From: an uncultured Rikenella sp.
GTDB lineage: Bacteria > Bacteroidota > Bacteroidia > Bacteroidales > Rikenellaceae
Reading direction: 5' to 3'
Length of the DNA stretch: 6,013 nucleotides
Assembly (NCBI RefSeq): GCF_910577125.1
Contig: NZ_CAJTMN010000113.1
Span: 1 to 6,013, forward strand
The notes under the pieces were generated by a model. It ran no database searches. It saw only the letters and a program-made list of their open reading frames with translations, and was not told the origin of the DNA. Below are positions 1-5,874 of the stretch, piece after piece; position 1 is the first letter of the stretch; every line of letters starts with the position of its first letter. The position numbers were made by a program, and so were the translations under genes.

Positions 1-13
1 CTCGAAGAGCCGC

Positions 14-88
14 GCGGGCCGGAGCCACCCCAGGCGTAGGCCTGCAACTCGGCGGAGCTCGTTTCCGGCCACGCTGGCTCCGACCCGC
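14..88. repeat. Hairpin module 0
   Basis: Outer stem gcggg (14-18) pairs with cccgc (84-88), and cggagcca (20-27) with tggctccg (75-82), with one C/A mismatch between them. A C run (28-31) follows the 5' arm, and a small hairpin caggc/gcctg (31-35, 40-44) lies inside. The layout loosely recalls the module at 141, but the interior (about 47 bases) is larger and mostly unpaired by eye. A minor hairpin agcc-aac-ggct follows at 108-118. Confidence 0.5.
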
Positions 89-138
89 TCCAGCCCCGCC
101 CAACCATAGCCAACGGCTCAGCCCGATTCTCTACCTTA

Positions 139-163
139 TTCGGCCTGTCGCCCACCCCCCGAG
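139..163 (+). repeat. Dispersed repeat, left copy (6-C tract)
   Basis: TTCGGCCTGTCGCCCA (139-154) followed by six Cs and GAG. The same 16 bases followed by ten Cs and GAG occur at 5985-6013. Here they form the 5' side of the first two-hairpin module. Confidence 0.8.
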
Positions 164-207
164 GCGCTTCGCGCCTGGGCGACGAGGCCGGCGACCCAAA
201 GGGTCGC
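141..207. repeat. Two-hairpin module 1 (covarying pair, first copy)
   Basis: The first hairpin has a 6-bp stem (cggcct 141-146 with 185-190), a one-base bulge at 184, an 8-bp stem (gtcgccca 147-154 with 176-183), an 8-base one-sided bulge (CCCCCCGA, 155-162) and a 5-bp inner stem ggcgc/gcgcc with a TTC triloop (163-175). A second hairpin abuts it: gcgaccc-aaa-gggtcgc (191-207). All stems are perfect. The 6-C tract lies in the bulge. Its 5' entry (139-154) recurs at the window's right end. Confidence 0.75.
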
Positions 208-235
208 AAGAGCTCTGCTCAATTCTTTGCCGGTT

Positions 236-300
236 CGGGCTGCGCGCTCCGGGGGTGGGCCGAAGGCCCAGCGCGCAAGCCCGGCGATTCTGCGAATCGT
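236..300. repeat. Two-hairpin module 2 (covarying pair, second copy)
   Basis: Its geometry matches the module at 141-207, with different bases. It has a 6-bp stem (cgggct 236-241 with 278-283), a one-base bulge at 277, a 7-bp stem (gcgcgct 242-248 with 270-276), an 8-base bulge (CCGGGGGT, 249-256) and inner gggcc-gaa-ggccc (257-269). The abutting second hairpin is gcgattc-tgc-gaatcgt (284-300, last pair G-T). The bulge here is G-rich where the other copy is C-rich. Confidence 0.75.
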
Positions 301-346
301 GCTACTCGCTCTCGGCCCAAAGCCCGGTAACAGCTCTGCCCAGCGC

Positions 347-376
347 GGCGGGAAAACCGCAAACGGTTTTCCCGCC
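347..376. repeat. 13-bp simple hairpin
   Basis: Bases 347-359 (ggcgggaaaaccg) pair perfectly with 364-376 around a caaa loop. It stands between the second two-hairpin module and the large module at 451. No T run follows on either strand, so I do not call it a terminator. It is probably one of the simple hairpins that accompany the large ones in this array. Confidence 0.6.
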
Positions 377-450
377 CGAAGAATATCTCGGCCCAAAGCA
401 CCGCCCCGTGTCCGCCTCACTGCGGCTCCGCTATCGCTCCGCCACATTTT

Positions 451-571
451 CCCGTCGCCCGCAGGGATTTCATCTCGATTTTGCTCACCGCAAAACGAGT
501 GAAATCCCTTTTCAGGCGGGCGGGCGACGGGAGAGCTTTGAACCGGATAGAACTGCCCTTACGCCGGGCAG
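451..571. repeat. Large module, copy A (bulged hairpin, linker, small hairpin)
   Basis: A 12-bp outer stem (451-462 with 520-531) is followed by a perfect 10-bp stem (463-472 with 500-509) and an inner hairpin ctcg/cgag plus ttttgc/gcaaaa around a tcacc loop (474-499). A one-sided 10-base bulge (tttcaggcgg, 510-519) separates the outer and middle stems on the 3' side. Then comes a 25-base linker (533-557, gagctttgaaccgg...) and a small hairpin ctgccc/gggcag (553-571). The whole arrangement recurs at 711-835. Confidence 0.7.
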
Positions 572-630
572 GCGGTGCGTGCCGCACTCCCAATGGGCTG
601 TGTCGGCCCAAAGCTTCGCCCCGTTCTCTG

Positions 631-705
631 CGCGCGCCTGAGCGATTCATCTGTATTCGGCTCACGCCGAAATAGTTGAATCGCTTCTTAAGGCGTCGGC
701 GCGCG
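631..705. repeat. Large bulged hairpin between copies A and B
   Basis: Outer stem cgcgcgcc (631-638) pairs with 698-705, middle stem agcgattca (641-649) with 677-685, and inner ttcggc/gccgaa (656-671) closes a tcac loop. A 12-base 3' bulge (tcttaaggcgtc, 686-697) lies where copy A has its bulge. The middle and inner parts align with copy A by sequence, with compensatory base changes. It lacks the gagctt...gaactgcc linker and runs almost directly into copy B. Confidence 0.7.
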
Positions 706-710
706 GTTTC

Positions 711-835
711 AGTCGCCCGCGGCCATTCTTGCCGGATTGGTTCGCCGCCAATCGGCAGAATATGCCCTCTTTGGCGGGCGGGCGACTGTCGAGCTTCGAA
801 CCGGCTGGAACTGCCGCTTTTTTCAAAAAGCGGCA
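711..835. repeat. Large module, copy B
   Basis: Outer stem agtcgcccgc (711-720) pairs with 778-787. An imperfect middle stem follows (attct/agaat, gccg/cggc and attgg/ccaat within 725-761) with loop ttcgccg (741-747). The 3' bulge ctctttggcgg (767-777) shares GGCG with the other large hairpins. The linker at 791-815 matches copy A's at 22 of 25 bases. An 11-bp hairpin, tgccgcttttt paired with aaaaagcggca around tc (812-835), closes the module. The array ends here, at an AT-rich stretch (836-856). Confidence 0.7.
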
Positions 836-955
836 CCAAAAACTTTTAATTAGTTACGCTACGCCTTACGCTCCGCAAGACTCAGGTTTGCGCTCGCTGC
901 GGCAGCCTCTACCCCATTCTTTGACCGCGCACTGAAGCACCGTCGTTACGGTCAC
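836..955. other. Intergenic stretch between hairpin array and mutL stop
   Basis: These 120 bases carry no supported gene. They start with an AT-rich run (836-856), unusual for this window. A 5-bp hairpin accgt-cgtt-acggt (939-952) lies 3 bases past the mutL stop, but no U run follows it on the minus strand, so it is at best a weak mutL terminator. A second weak hairpin, cgcaa paired with ttgcg, lies near 875-893. Confidence 0.4.
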
Positions 956-2983
956 TCAGCGTTTCAGCCGTTTTTCCGCTTCCAGCGCCGAAATCACCGT
1001 CATCACCGGACGTCCGTCCGGCGTGTAGTTCGGCTCGTCGCAGCCGAAGAGCCCTTTTATCAGCTCCTCCGCCTCCACGGTCGTCACCGTGCCCGTCCCT
1101 CCCGACGCAAAAAGCGGAGCGCAACAACTACGGGCCATCGCCTCGGCCAGCCGTTCGCGGTGGTTGTCGCGCAGCGAGGCCCCCTCCTCCTTGATCTGCC
1201 GGAGCAGCTCCTCCACCGCCTGCGCCGGCGCCGCGCTTTCGCCCATCTCGACCGGCAAACCGTAAACCACCACCGTCGTCCCCCCCATATCCCGAATGTC
1301 GAACCCCATCGCCGCCAGTTCCGCCATGTGTTCGATCAGCAGGAAGTGGTCGGCCGCCGTCAGTTCGATGCGCTCCGGAAAGAGATCGCGCTGACCCACC
1401 ACCGAGAAATCGTTCTCCATCCGCCGCAAAAATTCTTCATACAGCATCCGCATCCGCGCCCGGGCCCGATCGACGATGACCAGCCCGTCCGCCGTCGCCG
1501 TGGCGATGTATTTTCCCCCGCCGAATACCAGCGCCCGGGCAGTCGCCTCGCCGCCCACAGCGGGAAAATCCGTCTCTCTGCCGGAAACAAACTCGTTATC
1601 AGGTGTTTCGAGCGGCAACTTCCCCTGAAGAGCATCGTCATGGCTCGCACCGTTCTCATTGTCGTGCTTCCCGCCGAAATCCGGAATTAACAGATCGGGC
1701 GGAATCATCTCCGTAAACGGCGCCTGTTCCGGGTCGTCGAAAGTCGCCCGAGTGCCACCGAGGGTGTTCCCCATCCCGAAATCCGTCGAGGCCGGGGCGT
1801 CCCACTCCTTGCGGTCATAGCTGCGGAACGGGTTATAGTCGTCCCGTGTCGCAGCCGGCGGAGGCGGTGGCATATGCCTCCCGCCTCCGCTGCCGGAGCC
1901 GCTTCCGCCCGCATGGTGCCGCGTGGGATTGTAGATCGGAATGTCGATCGGCGTCGGGTTGTCGAAGTCGAGCATCGGCACGATGTTGTGCCGCCCCAAA
2001 CTCCTCCCCACCGCCGAGGCTAGCATCTGCCACATCGCCTGCTCCTCCTCGAACTTGATTTCGGTCTTCTGCGGGTGGATATTCACGTCGATGCGCGACG
2101 GATCGACCTCGATATAGATATAGTACGACGGCGTGTAACCGTACGGCAGCAGCTTGTTGTACCCGTTCACGACGGCCTTTTGCAGGTACGAGCTGCGGAA
2201 GTAGCGCCCGTTCACGAAGAAGAACTGTTCGCCGCCGCTCTTTTTGGCCGTCGCCGGCAGCCCGATGTAGCCGCCGATCCGCACGATCGGGGTGTCGACC
2301 TCCACGTCCAGCAGTTTGTCACCCGTCTTGCGCCCCACCACGGCGGTGATCCGCTGCCGCAGTCCCCCCGGCGCTAAGCTGAACAGCGTCTTGTCGTCCG
2401 CCACTAAAGTAAATGCCGTCTCGGGATGGCACAGCGCCACCCGTTGAAATTCCGTGATGACCTGTTTGGTCTCCGTCGGATTGGCCTTGAGGAACTTCCG
2501 CCGGGCTGGGGTATTGAAGAAGAGGTTCCGCACCGTGATCTGCGTCCCTTTCGGACAGCTGACGCTCTCGGTGCGCGCATCGGCCTCCGTTCCCCCCGCG
2601 ATGGTGACCAGCGTCCCCACCTCGTCCTCCTCGCGCCTCGTCCGGAGCTCGACCTCGGCCACCGAGGCGATCGAGGCGAGCGCTTCGCCGCGGAACCCGA
2701 ACGTCCGCAAAGCGAAGAGGTCTTCCGATTCCCGGATTTTCGACGTGGCGTGCCGCGCGAAGCAGACCACGGCATCCCGGGCCGCCATCCCGCATCCGTC
2801 GTCGATCACCTGCACGAGGCTCTTTCCTCCGTCGCGCACCACGACGCTCACGCTCTTGGCGCCCGCGTCCACGGCGTTCTCCATCAGCTCCTTGACCATC
2901 GAGGCGGGGCGTTGCACCACCTCGCCGGCCGCGATCTGGTTCGCGACGGTGTGGGGAAGTATCTGTATCAGGTCGTTCGGCAC
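956..2983 (-). CDS. mutL: DNA mismatch repair protein MutL
   Basis: MutL is the GHKL-ATPase matchmaker that couples MutS mismatch recognition to strand removal. The 675-residue product shows the N-terminal ATPase motifs in order: ANQIAAGEVVQRPASMVKELMENAVDAG (14-41, with E32 and N36), DDGCGM (61-66), RTFGFRGEALASI (93-105), GTQITVRNLFFNTPARRKFLK (146-166) and DVNIHPQKTEIKF (299-311, with K306 at the ATP-contacting lysine position). A Gly/Ser- and Pro-rich linker runs from about 355 to 480. The C-terminal dimerisation domain has IVDRARARMRMLYEE (503-517) where endonuclease MutLs have DQHA(x)2E(x)4E, and NYTPDGRP (652-659) where they have a Cys/His-containing HGRP motif. The nicking site therefore looks absent. 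I start at GTG (2981-2983), giving MPNDLIQILP, where MutL homology begins; no in-frame ATG lies nearby. The frame is open to 3454, but the extra part overlaps the small gene in another frame and has no MutL character. Confidence 0.93.
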   Translation of the reverse strand: MPNDLIQILPHTVANQIAAGEVVQRPASMVKELMENAVDAGAKSVSVVVRDGGKSLVQVIDDGCGMAARDAVVCFARHATSKIRESEDLFALRTFGFRGEALASIASVAEVELRTRREEDEVGTLVTIAGGTEADARTESVSCPKGTQITVRNLFFNTPARRKFLKANPTETKQVITEFQRVALCHPETAFTLVADDKTLFSLAPGGLRQRITAVVGRKTGDKLLDVEVDTPIVRIGGYIGLPATAKKSGGEQFFFVNGRYFRSSYLQKAVVNGYNKLLPYGYTPSYYIYIEVDPSRIDVNIHPQKTEIKFEEEQAMWQMLASAVGRSLGRHNIVPMLDFDNPTPIDIPIYNPTRHHAGGSGSGSGGGRHMPPPPPAATRDDYNPFRSYDRKEWDAPASTDFGMGNTLGGTRATFDDPEQAPFTEMIPPDLLIPDFGGKHDNENGASHDDALQGKLPLETPDNEFVSGRETDFPAVGGEATARALVFGGGKYIATATADGLVIVDRARARMRMLYEEFLRRMENDFSVVGQRDLFPERIELTAADHFLLIEHMAELAAMGFDIRDMGGTTVVVYGLPVEMGESAAPAQAVEELLRQIKEEGASLRDNHRERLAEAMARSCCAPLFASGGTGTVTTVEAEELIKGLFGCDEPNYTPDGRPVMTVISALEAEKRLKR

Positions 2984-3015
2984 GGGTATAGTATTAAAGT
3001 GTGGAATCGGAGAGA

Positions 3016-3315
3016 CTACATCGCCCGTCCGAGGTAGTTGAACATCAGGTAGAGCACCGCCACCGCTCCGGCCAGAAAGATGACCGTGCGGATCGAGTTG
3101 CGTTTCTGCCGCTGGGCCCGTTCGCGCTCCTGCTCCTGCATCCGCAGCAGGCGACGCTCGCGGATGTACATTCCCGGCCGGTACTCTCCCTCGGCGTAGT
3201 CGTCGCCGAGAATCATCCGCCGACGCGCTTCGCGCTCTTCGGCTTCCGGGTCCCAGTAGCGGGGTTTGTATTCGAACTGACGGGGCTTGCGCCCGAATCC
3301 TGTGAATCCTGCCAT
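3016..3315 (-). CDS. Small tail-anchored membrane protein of unknown function
   Basis: This 99-residue protein matches no function I know. Residues 1-74 are highly charged, with a PR(Q)FEYKPRYWDPEAEE segment (11-27) and an Arg/Glu-rich stretch with helical or coiled-coil character at about 51-73 (RERRLLRMQEQERERAQRQ). A single hydrophobic segment follows at about 76-95, leaving only a few residues at the C-terminus. There is no signal peptide, so it should be a tail-anchored inner-membrane protein with its N-terminal part in the cytoplasm. I recall similar small FxYKPRYxDP proteins in other Bacteroidota; that is memory, not a search. The ATG at 3313-3315 follows a perfect TAnnTTTG box by 23 bases. 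Its stop lies 32 bases before the mutL start, so it probably leads a two-gene unit with mutL. The link to mismatch repair is positional only. A shadow open frame covers it in the mutL reading frame. Confidence 0.85.
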   Translation of the reverse strand: MAGFTGFGRKPRQFEYKPRYWDPEAEEREARRRMILGDDYAEGEYRPGMYIRERRLLRMQEQERERAQRQKRNSIRTVIFLAGAVAVLYLMFNYLGRAM

Positions 3316-3338
3316 GGCGGTCGTGTGTTTGTCCGGTA

Positions 3339-3346
3339 CAAAGATA
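3339..3346 (-). promoter_or_regulatory. Candidate -7 promoter box for the small gene and mutL
   Basis: The minus strand reads TATCTTTG, an exact match to the Bacteroidota -7 consensus TAnnTTTG, 23 bases before the ATG of the small membrane-protein gene. I see no clear -33 TTTG at the expected distance. Its place between the pgi palindrome and the next gene fits a new transcription unit covering the small gene and mutL. Confidence 0.6.
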
Positions 3347-3403
3347 ACACATTCCGAACGGATTTCGGTGTCGGCGAATTGTGCGGGGTGTGTTCATATT
3401 GCA

Positions 3404-3443
3404 GAGCGCCCGGCCACGAAACTTGGTTCGTGGCCGGGCGCTC
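3404..3443 (-). terminator. Perfect 17-bp palindrome downstream of pgi
   Basis: Bases 3404-3420 and 3427-3443 are exact reverse complements, a GC-rich 17-bp stem closed by a 6-base loop (acttgg). It lies 26 bases after the pgi stop and before the next promoter-like box, so it most likely ends or stabilises the gpsA-pgi transcript. No long U tract follows on the minus strand (tgcaatatga), so it is not a textbook intrinsic terminator. Confidence 0.6.
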
Positions 3444-3468
3444 GATGGTCGCAAAAGAGCGGCGGCGA

Positions 3469-4824
3469 TTACAGCCGCTTCCGGAGTTTTTCTCCTTCGG
3501 CTTCGTAGCCCGGCTTGCCGAGCAGGGCGAACATATTTTTCTTATAAGCCTCTACCCCCGGCTGGTCGAACGGGTTGACGCCCAGCGCATAGCCGCTGAT
3601 GCCGCACGCCTTTTCGAACATGTAGAGCAGCGCCCCGATCGTGTGTGCGTCGATGCGCGGCAGCTCGACGACGATGTTGGGCACCCCGCCGTCCACATGG
3701 GCCAGCATCGTCCCGAGGATCGCCATCCCGTTCACCTCGCCGATGCGTTTGCCTGCGAGGAAGTTCAGCCCGTCCAGGTTCTCCTTGTCGGCCTCGATCC
3801 GGAACGTGTGCGCCGGCTCCGCCACCCGGATCACCGTCTCGAACATCGTCCGCTCGCCCTGCTGGATGTACTGCCCCATCGAGTGCAGGTCTGCCGTCAG
3901 GGTCACCGAGGCCGGAAAAATTCCTTTGCCCTCTTTCCCCTCGCTCTCGCCGTAGAGCTGTTTCCACCACTCGCCGATGTTTTGCAACTTCGGTTCGTAC
4001 GAAGCGAGGATTTCGATCTTCTTCCCGGCCCGATACAGCGCCGTCCGCGCCGCCGCATACTGCATGGAGGGGTTTTCGTCGAACGCCGCTTCGGCCGTCA
4101 GTTTCTCCATCTCCGCAGCCCCCGCCACCAGTCCCCGCACATTGACTCCCGCCACCGCTAATGGCAGCAATCCCACCGGCGTCAGCACCGAGAACCGTCC
4201 GCCCACGTTGTCCGGAATCACGAAGGTGCGATACCCCTCCGTATCCGCCAGCTTGCGCAGCGCCCCTTTCGATTCGTCCGTCACGGCCACGATGCGCCGC
4301 GCGGCGTTCTCCTTGCCGTACCGCCGTTCGATCTCGTCGCGGATAATGCGGAAGGCGATCGCCGGTTCGGTGGTCGTGCCCGATTTCGAGATGACGATCG
4401 CCGCGATATCGTAGTTTTTGGCCGCCTCCATCAGTTCCCACGTATAATCTTCGCTGATGTTCTGCCCGGCGAAGAGCACACGCGGGTTCGTCCCTTTCTT
4501 AGGAACGACGAGGCTGTCGAACGAGCCGCTCAACGCCTCCAGCACCGCCTTGGCCCCCAGATAGGAGCCCCCGATGCCGATGGCGATGATCAGGTCGGCT
4601 TCGTTCCGCAGCACATCCGCTGCCTTCTGAATCTCGTCGAGCTGCGCCGGGGTGATCGACGACGGCAGGTTCACCCACCCCAGAAAGTCGTTCCCTTTCC
4701 CCTGTCCGTTGTGCAGCAGGGCGTTGCCCTGTTCGATCTCGGGCCGCAGGGCGGCGATGTCTGCGGCGGTCACCGTCGAGGCCGGTTCGAAAATCTTGTC
4801 GATGCGTACGTTTACACTTTTCAT
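3469..4824 (-). CDS. pgi: Glucose-6-phosphate isomerase
   Basis: Pgi interconverts glucose 6-phosphate and fructose 6-phosphate in glycolysis and gluconeogenesis, in the cytoplasm. The 451-residue protein belongs to the short bacterial form (about 450 residues, as in Bacillus) rather than the roughly 550-residue enterobacterial form. Seen in order: the phosphate-binding region GIGGSYLGA (83-91), ISKSGTTTEPAIAF (145-158), the family signature DNVGGRFSVLTPVG (205-218), the GESEGK block (292-297) with the likely catalytic glutamate E293, and H314 in DLHSMGQY. The second signature ends in NPFDQPGVEAYKK (417-429), which carries the active-site lysine. The ATG at 4822-4824 gives a complete N-terminus. 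It lies 10 bases after the gpsA stop, too close for a separate promoter to be obvious, so it is the second gene of a gpsA-pgi operon. A strong palindrome lies 26 bases past the stop. Nothing is truncated or abnormal. Confidence 0.97.
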   Translation of the reverse strand: MKSVNVRIDKIFEPASTVTAADIAALRPEIEQGNALLHNGQGKGNDFLGWVNLPSSITPAQLDEIQKAADVLRNEADLIIAIGIGGSYLGAKAVLEALSGSFDSLVVPKKGTNPRVLFAGQNISEDYTWELMEAAKNYDIAAIVISKSGTTTEPAIAFRIIRDEIERRYGKENAARRIVAVTDESKGALRKLADTEGYRTFVIPDNVGGRFSVLTPVGLLPLAVAGVNVRGLVAGAAEMEKLTAEAAFDENPSMQYAAARTALYRAGKKIEILASYEPKLQNIGEWWKQLYGESEGKEGKGIFPASVTLTADLHSMGQYIQQGERTMFETVIRVAEPAHTFRIEADKENLDGLNFLAGKRIGEVNGMAILGTMLAHVDGGVPNIVVELPRIDAHTIGALLYMFEKACGISGYALGVNPFDQPGVEAYKKNMFALLGKPGYEAEGEKLRKRL

Positions 4825-4834
4825 AGTCTGTGCG

Positions 4835-5848
4835 TTATTTGAGTTGATCCAAAATACTCCCGATCTCCGTCCTCGGCGCGCGCCGCTCGTAGAGGATGCC
4901 GTACACCGCCTCGGCGATCGGCATCCCGATGCCGAACCGCGACCGCAGCCGGTGGATGCAGTCGGCGGCGTAGTATCCCTCGGCCACCATGTTCATCTCC
5001 ATCTGGGCGTTCCGCACCGAGTATCCCTTGCCGATCATCACGCCGAACGTCCGGTTGCGGCTGAACTGCGAGTAGCAGGTGACGAGCAGGTCGCCCAGGT
5101 AAGCCGACCGGCAGATGTCCCGCTCGGCGGCGAATGTCCCGCTGAGGAAGCGCTCCATCTCGATGGCTGCGTTCGAGATCAGCACGGCCAGAAAGTTGTC
5201 TCCGTAGCCCAGCCCGTGGGCGATCCCCACCGCGATGGCGTAGATATTCTTGAGCACCGCCGCGTATTCGGCGCCGTAGATGTCGGTCGAGGTGGAGACG
5301 CGGATGTGTTCGCAGGCGAACTTCTCGCCGAGCCGCTGCGCCACCTCCGGCTCTTTGCAGACCATGGTCAGGTAGGACAGGCGTTCGAGGGCCACCTCTT
5401 CGGCATGGCACGGCCCGGTGACGATCCCGATGCGGTCGAAGGGCACGCCGTACCTCCGGTTGAACCACTCGGCGACGGTCAGGTAGCCGTCGGGCACGAT
5501 CCCTTTGATGGCCGAGACGATGAATTTCCCCTCCAGCGCATCCGGTGCGAGCGGCGCGACGGTGAGTTCCAGAAAGGCCGACGGCACGGCGAAGATAATC
5601 ACGTCGGCTTCCCTCACTGCTGCGTCGATATCGCCGGTCACGCGGAGCCGGTCGCTGTCGAAGTGTATCTGGCTGAGGTATTTGGGGTTGTTTCCGTGCC
5701 TGCGGAGGTGTTCGGCGACTTCCGGATTGCGTACGTGCCACCGGACGCGGTTCCCGTTTCCGAGGAGTATCTTGACGATGGCTGTGGCCCAGCTACCGTA
5801 TCCGACGACGGCGCACCGGGGGTCTTTATGTTCAGAGGTGGGTGACAT
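4835..5848 (-). CDS. gpsA: NAD(P)-dependent glycerol-3-phosphate dehydrogenase
   Basis: This cytoplasmic enzyme reduces dihydroxyacetone phosphate to sn-glycerol 3-phosphate, the backbone for phospholipid synthesis. The 337-residue product has the usual length of the bacterial GpsA family. Near the N-terminus is the Rossmann dinucleotide loop GYGSWATA (residues 16-23), one substitution from the usual GxGSWGTA. It is followed by SAIKGI (112-117, the conserved active-site lysine K115), GPCHAEEV (145-152), and EYAAVLKNIYAIAVG (194-208) with catalytic K200. The C-terminal domain carries GDLLVTCYSQFSRN (252-265). I chose the ATG at 5846-5848 because GpsA homology begins shortly after it. The frame stays open upstream for 51 more codons, but that stretch resembles no GpsA and overlaps a promoter-like box. 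No Shine-Dalgarno sequence is visible, as is normal in Bacteroidota. Its stop lies 10 bases before the pgi start, so the two are probably co-transcribed. All key residues are present. Confidence 0.96.
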   Translation of the reverse strand: MSPTSEHKDPRCAVVGYGSWATAIVKILLGNGNRVRWHVRNPEVAEHLRRHGNNPKYLSQIHFDSDRLRVTGDIDAAVREADVIIFAVPSAFLELTVAPLAPDALEGKFIVSAIKGIVPDGYLTVAEWFNRRYGVPFDRIGIVTGPCHAEEVALERLSYLTMVCKEPEVAQRLGEKFACEHIRVSTSTDIYGAEYAAVLKNIYAIAVGIAHGLGYGDNFLAVLISNAAIEMERFLSGTFAAERDICRSAYLGDLLVTCYSQFSRNRTFGVMIGKGYSVRNAQMEMNMVAEGYYAADCIHRLRSRFGIGMPIAEAVYGILYERRAPRTEIGSILDQLK

Positions 5849-5866
5849 CGATACTGTTTGATTGGG

Positions 5867-5874
5867 TAAAGATA
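5867..5874 (-). promoter_or_regulatory. Candidate -7 promoter box for gpsA-pgi
   Basis: The minus strand reads TATCTTTA, matching the Bacteroidota sigma-ABfr -7 consensus TAnnTTTG at all but the last base. It lies 18 bases before the gpsA ATG, implying a very short leader. The region about 20 bases further upstream has only a GTTC resembling the -33 element. Assigned by consensus and position. Confidence 0.5.

Larger units (their letters stand above)
312..614 (+). repeat. TCGGCCCAAAGC motif, three direct copies
   Basis: The 12-base sequence TCGGCCCAAAGC occurs exactly at 312-323, 388-399 and 603-614. The last two copies extend to 22 bases (388-409, 603-624) with only two mismatches, both at the AC/TT after the core. 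The copies lie in the less structured linkers before or after the large hairpins, so they may be a constant part of the repeat unit or a binding site. Confidence 0.65.
1..835. repeat. Array of nested hairpin modules, no gene
   Basis: This 835-base stretch holds no open frame with family character. It is almost filled by inverted repeats: large bulged hairpins at 14-88, 141-190, 236-283, 451-531, 631-705 and 711-787, and small simple hairpins at 108-118, 191-207, 284-300, 347-376, 553-571 and 812-835. From 141 on, the outer stems alternate between a GTCGCCC/GGGCGAC type (147, 451, 711) and a GCGCGC type (242, 631). Paralogous modules keep their pairing while their bases differ, so structure appears to be selected. 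Transcribed strand and function are unknown. Options are a structured non-coding RNA, a family of palindromic mobile repeats, or single-stranded DNA substrates. The window starts inside the array (ctc-gaa-gag at 1-9 looks like an inner hairpin). Confidence 0.75.

Noticed and set aside
788..815. tRNA T-arm-like GGTTCGAA on the minus strand, with a related GGTTCAAA at about 538-546
   Set aside because: The flanking bases do not pair as a T stem, and no acceptor stem, D arm or anticodon arm can be placed around either copy.
1..835. CRISPR array
   Set aside because: Repeats are neither identical nor evenly spaced, there are no unique spacers of constant length, and no cas gene is in the window.
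1..835. Retron, group II intron, RNase P RNA or tmRNA
   Set aside because: No reverse transcriptase gene is present, and I could not find the conserved cores of these RNAs. A retron-like or other structured RNA with its protein outside the window is not excluded.
812..835. Rho-independent terminator for mutL or the array
   Set aside because: The T and A runs are inside the stem, not after it, on either strand. Its counterpart at 553-571 occupies the same place in a repeated module.
227..839. Open frames of 64-140 codons on both strands inside the hairpin array
   Set aside because: They overlap each other in several frames, are Arg/Pro/Ala-rich as expected from stop-poor GC-rich DNA, and follow the inverted repeats. 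None shows a domain.
2984..3454. N-terminal extension of MutL by 157 codons
   Set aside because: It overlaps the small membrane-protein gene and its promoter-like box, runs through the pgi palindrome, and lacks any MutL-like sequence. MutL homology begins right after the GTG at 2983.
3001..4161. 386-codon plus-strand frame and a 397-codon one at 4652-5845
   Set aside because: Both are antisense shadows of pgi, the small gene and gpsA, which match known families on the minus strand.
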